Source: Planomicrobium sp. CPCC 101110
GTDB lineage: Bacteria > Bacillota > Bacilli > Bacillales_A > Planococcaceae
Assembly: GCF_007859395.1 (NCBI RefSeq)
Contig: NZ_VOHD01000009.1
Span: forward strand, 279,323 to 343,322
Reading direction: 5' to 3'
DNA: 64,000 nucleotides
In this document: piece after piece, positions 63,588 to 64,000 of the stretch
Layout of the letters: every line of letters begins with the position of its first letter
Position numbering within the stretch: the first letter of the stretch is position 1
Made by a program: the position numbers and the translations under genes
Notes under the pieces: generated by a model
Told to the model about the DNA's origin: nothing
The model's input: only the letters and a program-made list of their open reading frames with translations
Database searches by the model: none

Positions 63588-63640
63588 ATTTGAAATATGA
63601 TGTACAACCTGTTTTAAAAGAAATCTTATAGGAAATCAAA

Positions 63641-63713
63641 AGCTTCCAACCGGGCTCGAACCGGTGACCTCTTCCTTACCATGGAAGCACTCTACCTGCT
63701 GAGCTATGGAAGC
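63641..63713 (-). tRNA. tRNA-Thr (GGT)
   Basis: Acceptor GCTTCCA/TGGAAGC, discriminator T as in B. subtilis, anticodon loop ATGGTAA (GGT). CCA is not encoded. Confidence 0.95.
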
Positions 63714-63746
63714 AAGGTAAAAGGTGTAGATAAAAAATATAAAATA

Positions 63747-63862
<116 letters not shown>

Positions 63863-63927
63863 CTCTTTTTTTCAGAGTGCTTGTTCACTCAAAACTGGAT
63901 ACACGACGGTTGAAACGAAACAGATTT

Positions 63928-64000
63928 GGTTAAGTCCTCGATCGATTAGTATTCGTCAGCTGCACATGTCGCCATGCGTCCACCCCGAACCTATCTACCT
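63928..64000 (-). rRNA. 23S ribosomal RNA, 3' end
   Basis: Minus-strand GAATACTAATCGATCGAGG followed by ACTTAACC is the 23S 3' end; the gene continues past the right edge. rRNA operon order 23S-5S-tRNAs runs leftward. Confidence 0.95.

Overview
The window looks like chromosome from a low-to-moderate GC Gram-positive bacterium of the order Bacillales, probably a Planococcaceae member such as Planococcus or Planomicrobium. That placement is inferred from Bacillus-like synteny (sigW-rsiW-cdaA-cdaR-glmM-glmS), T-box, preQ1-I and glmS RNA elements, lipoproteins with Bacillus-type lipoboxes, strong AGGAGG ribosome sites with frequent TTG/GTG starts, and the tRNA/rRNA sequences. No phage, transposase, CRISPR array or integrative element was seen; most of the window is core and niche-adaptation metabolism.

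Layout. 1-8.9 kb: the end of a FAD oxidoreductase, a stand-alone hisC, a DMT exporter, a PrsA/SurA-like lipoprotein, small housekeeping genes, a DDAH-like amidinohydrolase, and trpE-trpG under a tryptophan-specific T-box. 8.9-12 kb: a three-gene sugar ABC importer without its own ATPase. 12-20 kb: small single genes (ASCH, DHFR-like, Nudix, phosphodiesterase, GAF-STAS regulator, DCC thiol protein, DksA-like protein, APH-like kinase), then a deleted cytochrome P450 (CypC type) relic. 20-31 kb: preQ1 riboswitch-queF, EEP nuclease, MerR-TipAS regulator, Fsr-like MFS pump, an RlmI-like methyltransferase, GntR regulator, brnQ, a short-chain dehydrogenase relic next to a DUF2971 gene, and an AIM24 protein behind a possible ECF promoter. 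31-37 kb: lrgAB/cidAB-like pair, an orphan amino-acid-binding lipoprotein, and the 5-oxoprolinase operon pxpB-pxpC-pxpA followed by an unusual NRAMP-fold transporter.

37-44 kb: a NarL-type two-component system followed by two tandem secreted subtilisin-like proteases, the second carrying three SLH domains. 44-51.5 kb: a Nudix gene broken by one nonsense codon, a diguanylate cyclase, an overlapping NAT-like/histidine phosphatase/HAD set, a secreted NTR-like protein and several small genes. 51.7-58.7 kb: the envelope block glmS (with glmS ribozyme), glmM, cdaR, cdaA, rsiW and sigW, the last with a textbook autoregulatory sigma-W promoter. 58.7-63 kb: two acetyltransferases, arginase, and a divergent citR-citA pair. 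63.0-64.0 kb: seven tRNA genes, 5S rRNA and the 3' end of 23S rRNA, all on the minus strand.

Functional links: tryptophan supply is sensed by the T-box; UDP-GlcNAc precursor synthesis is governed by the ribozyme and sits beside c-di-AMP synthesis and the envelope-stress sigma factor; oxoproline recycling is packaged with a transporter that lacks the metal-binding residues of true NRAMP proteins. That transporter is the most promising lead for new biology here. All functional calls rest on motif recognition from the sequence alone; no searches were run.
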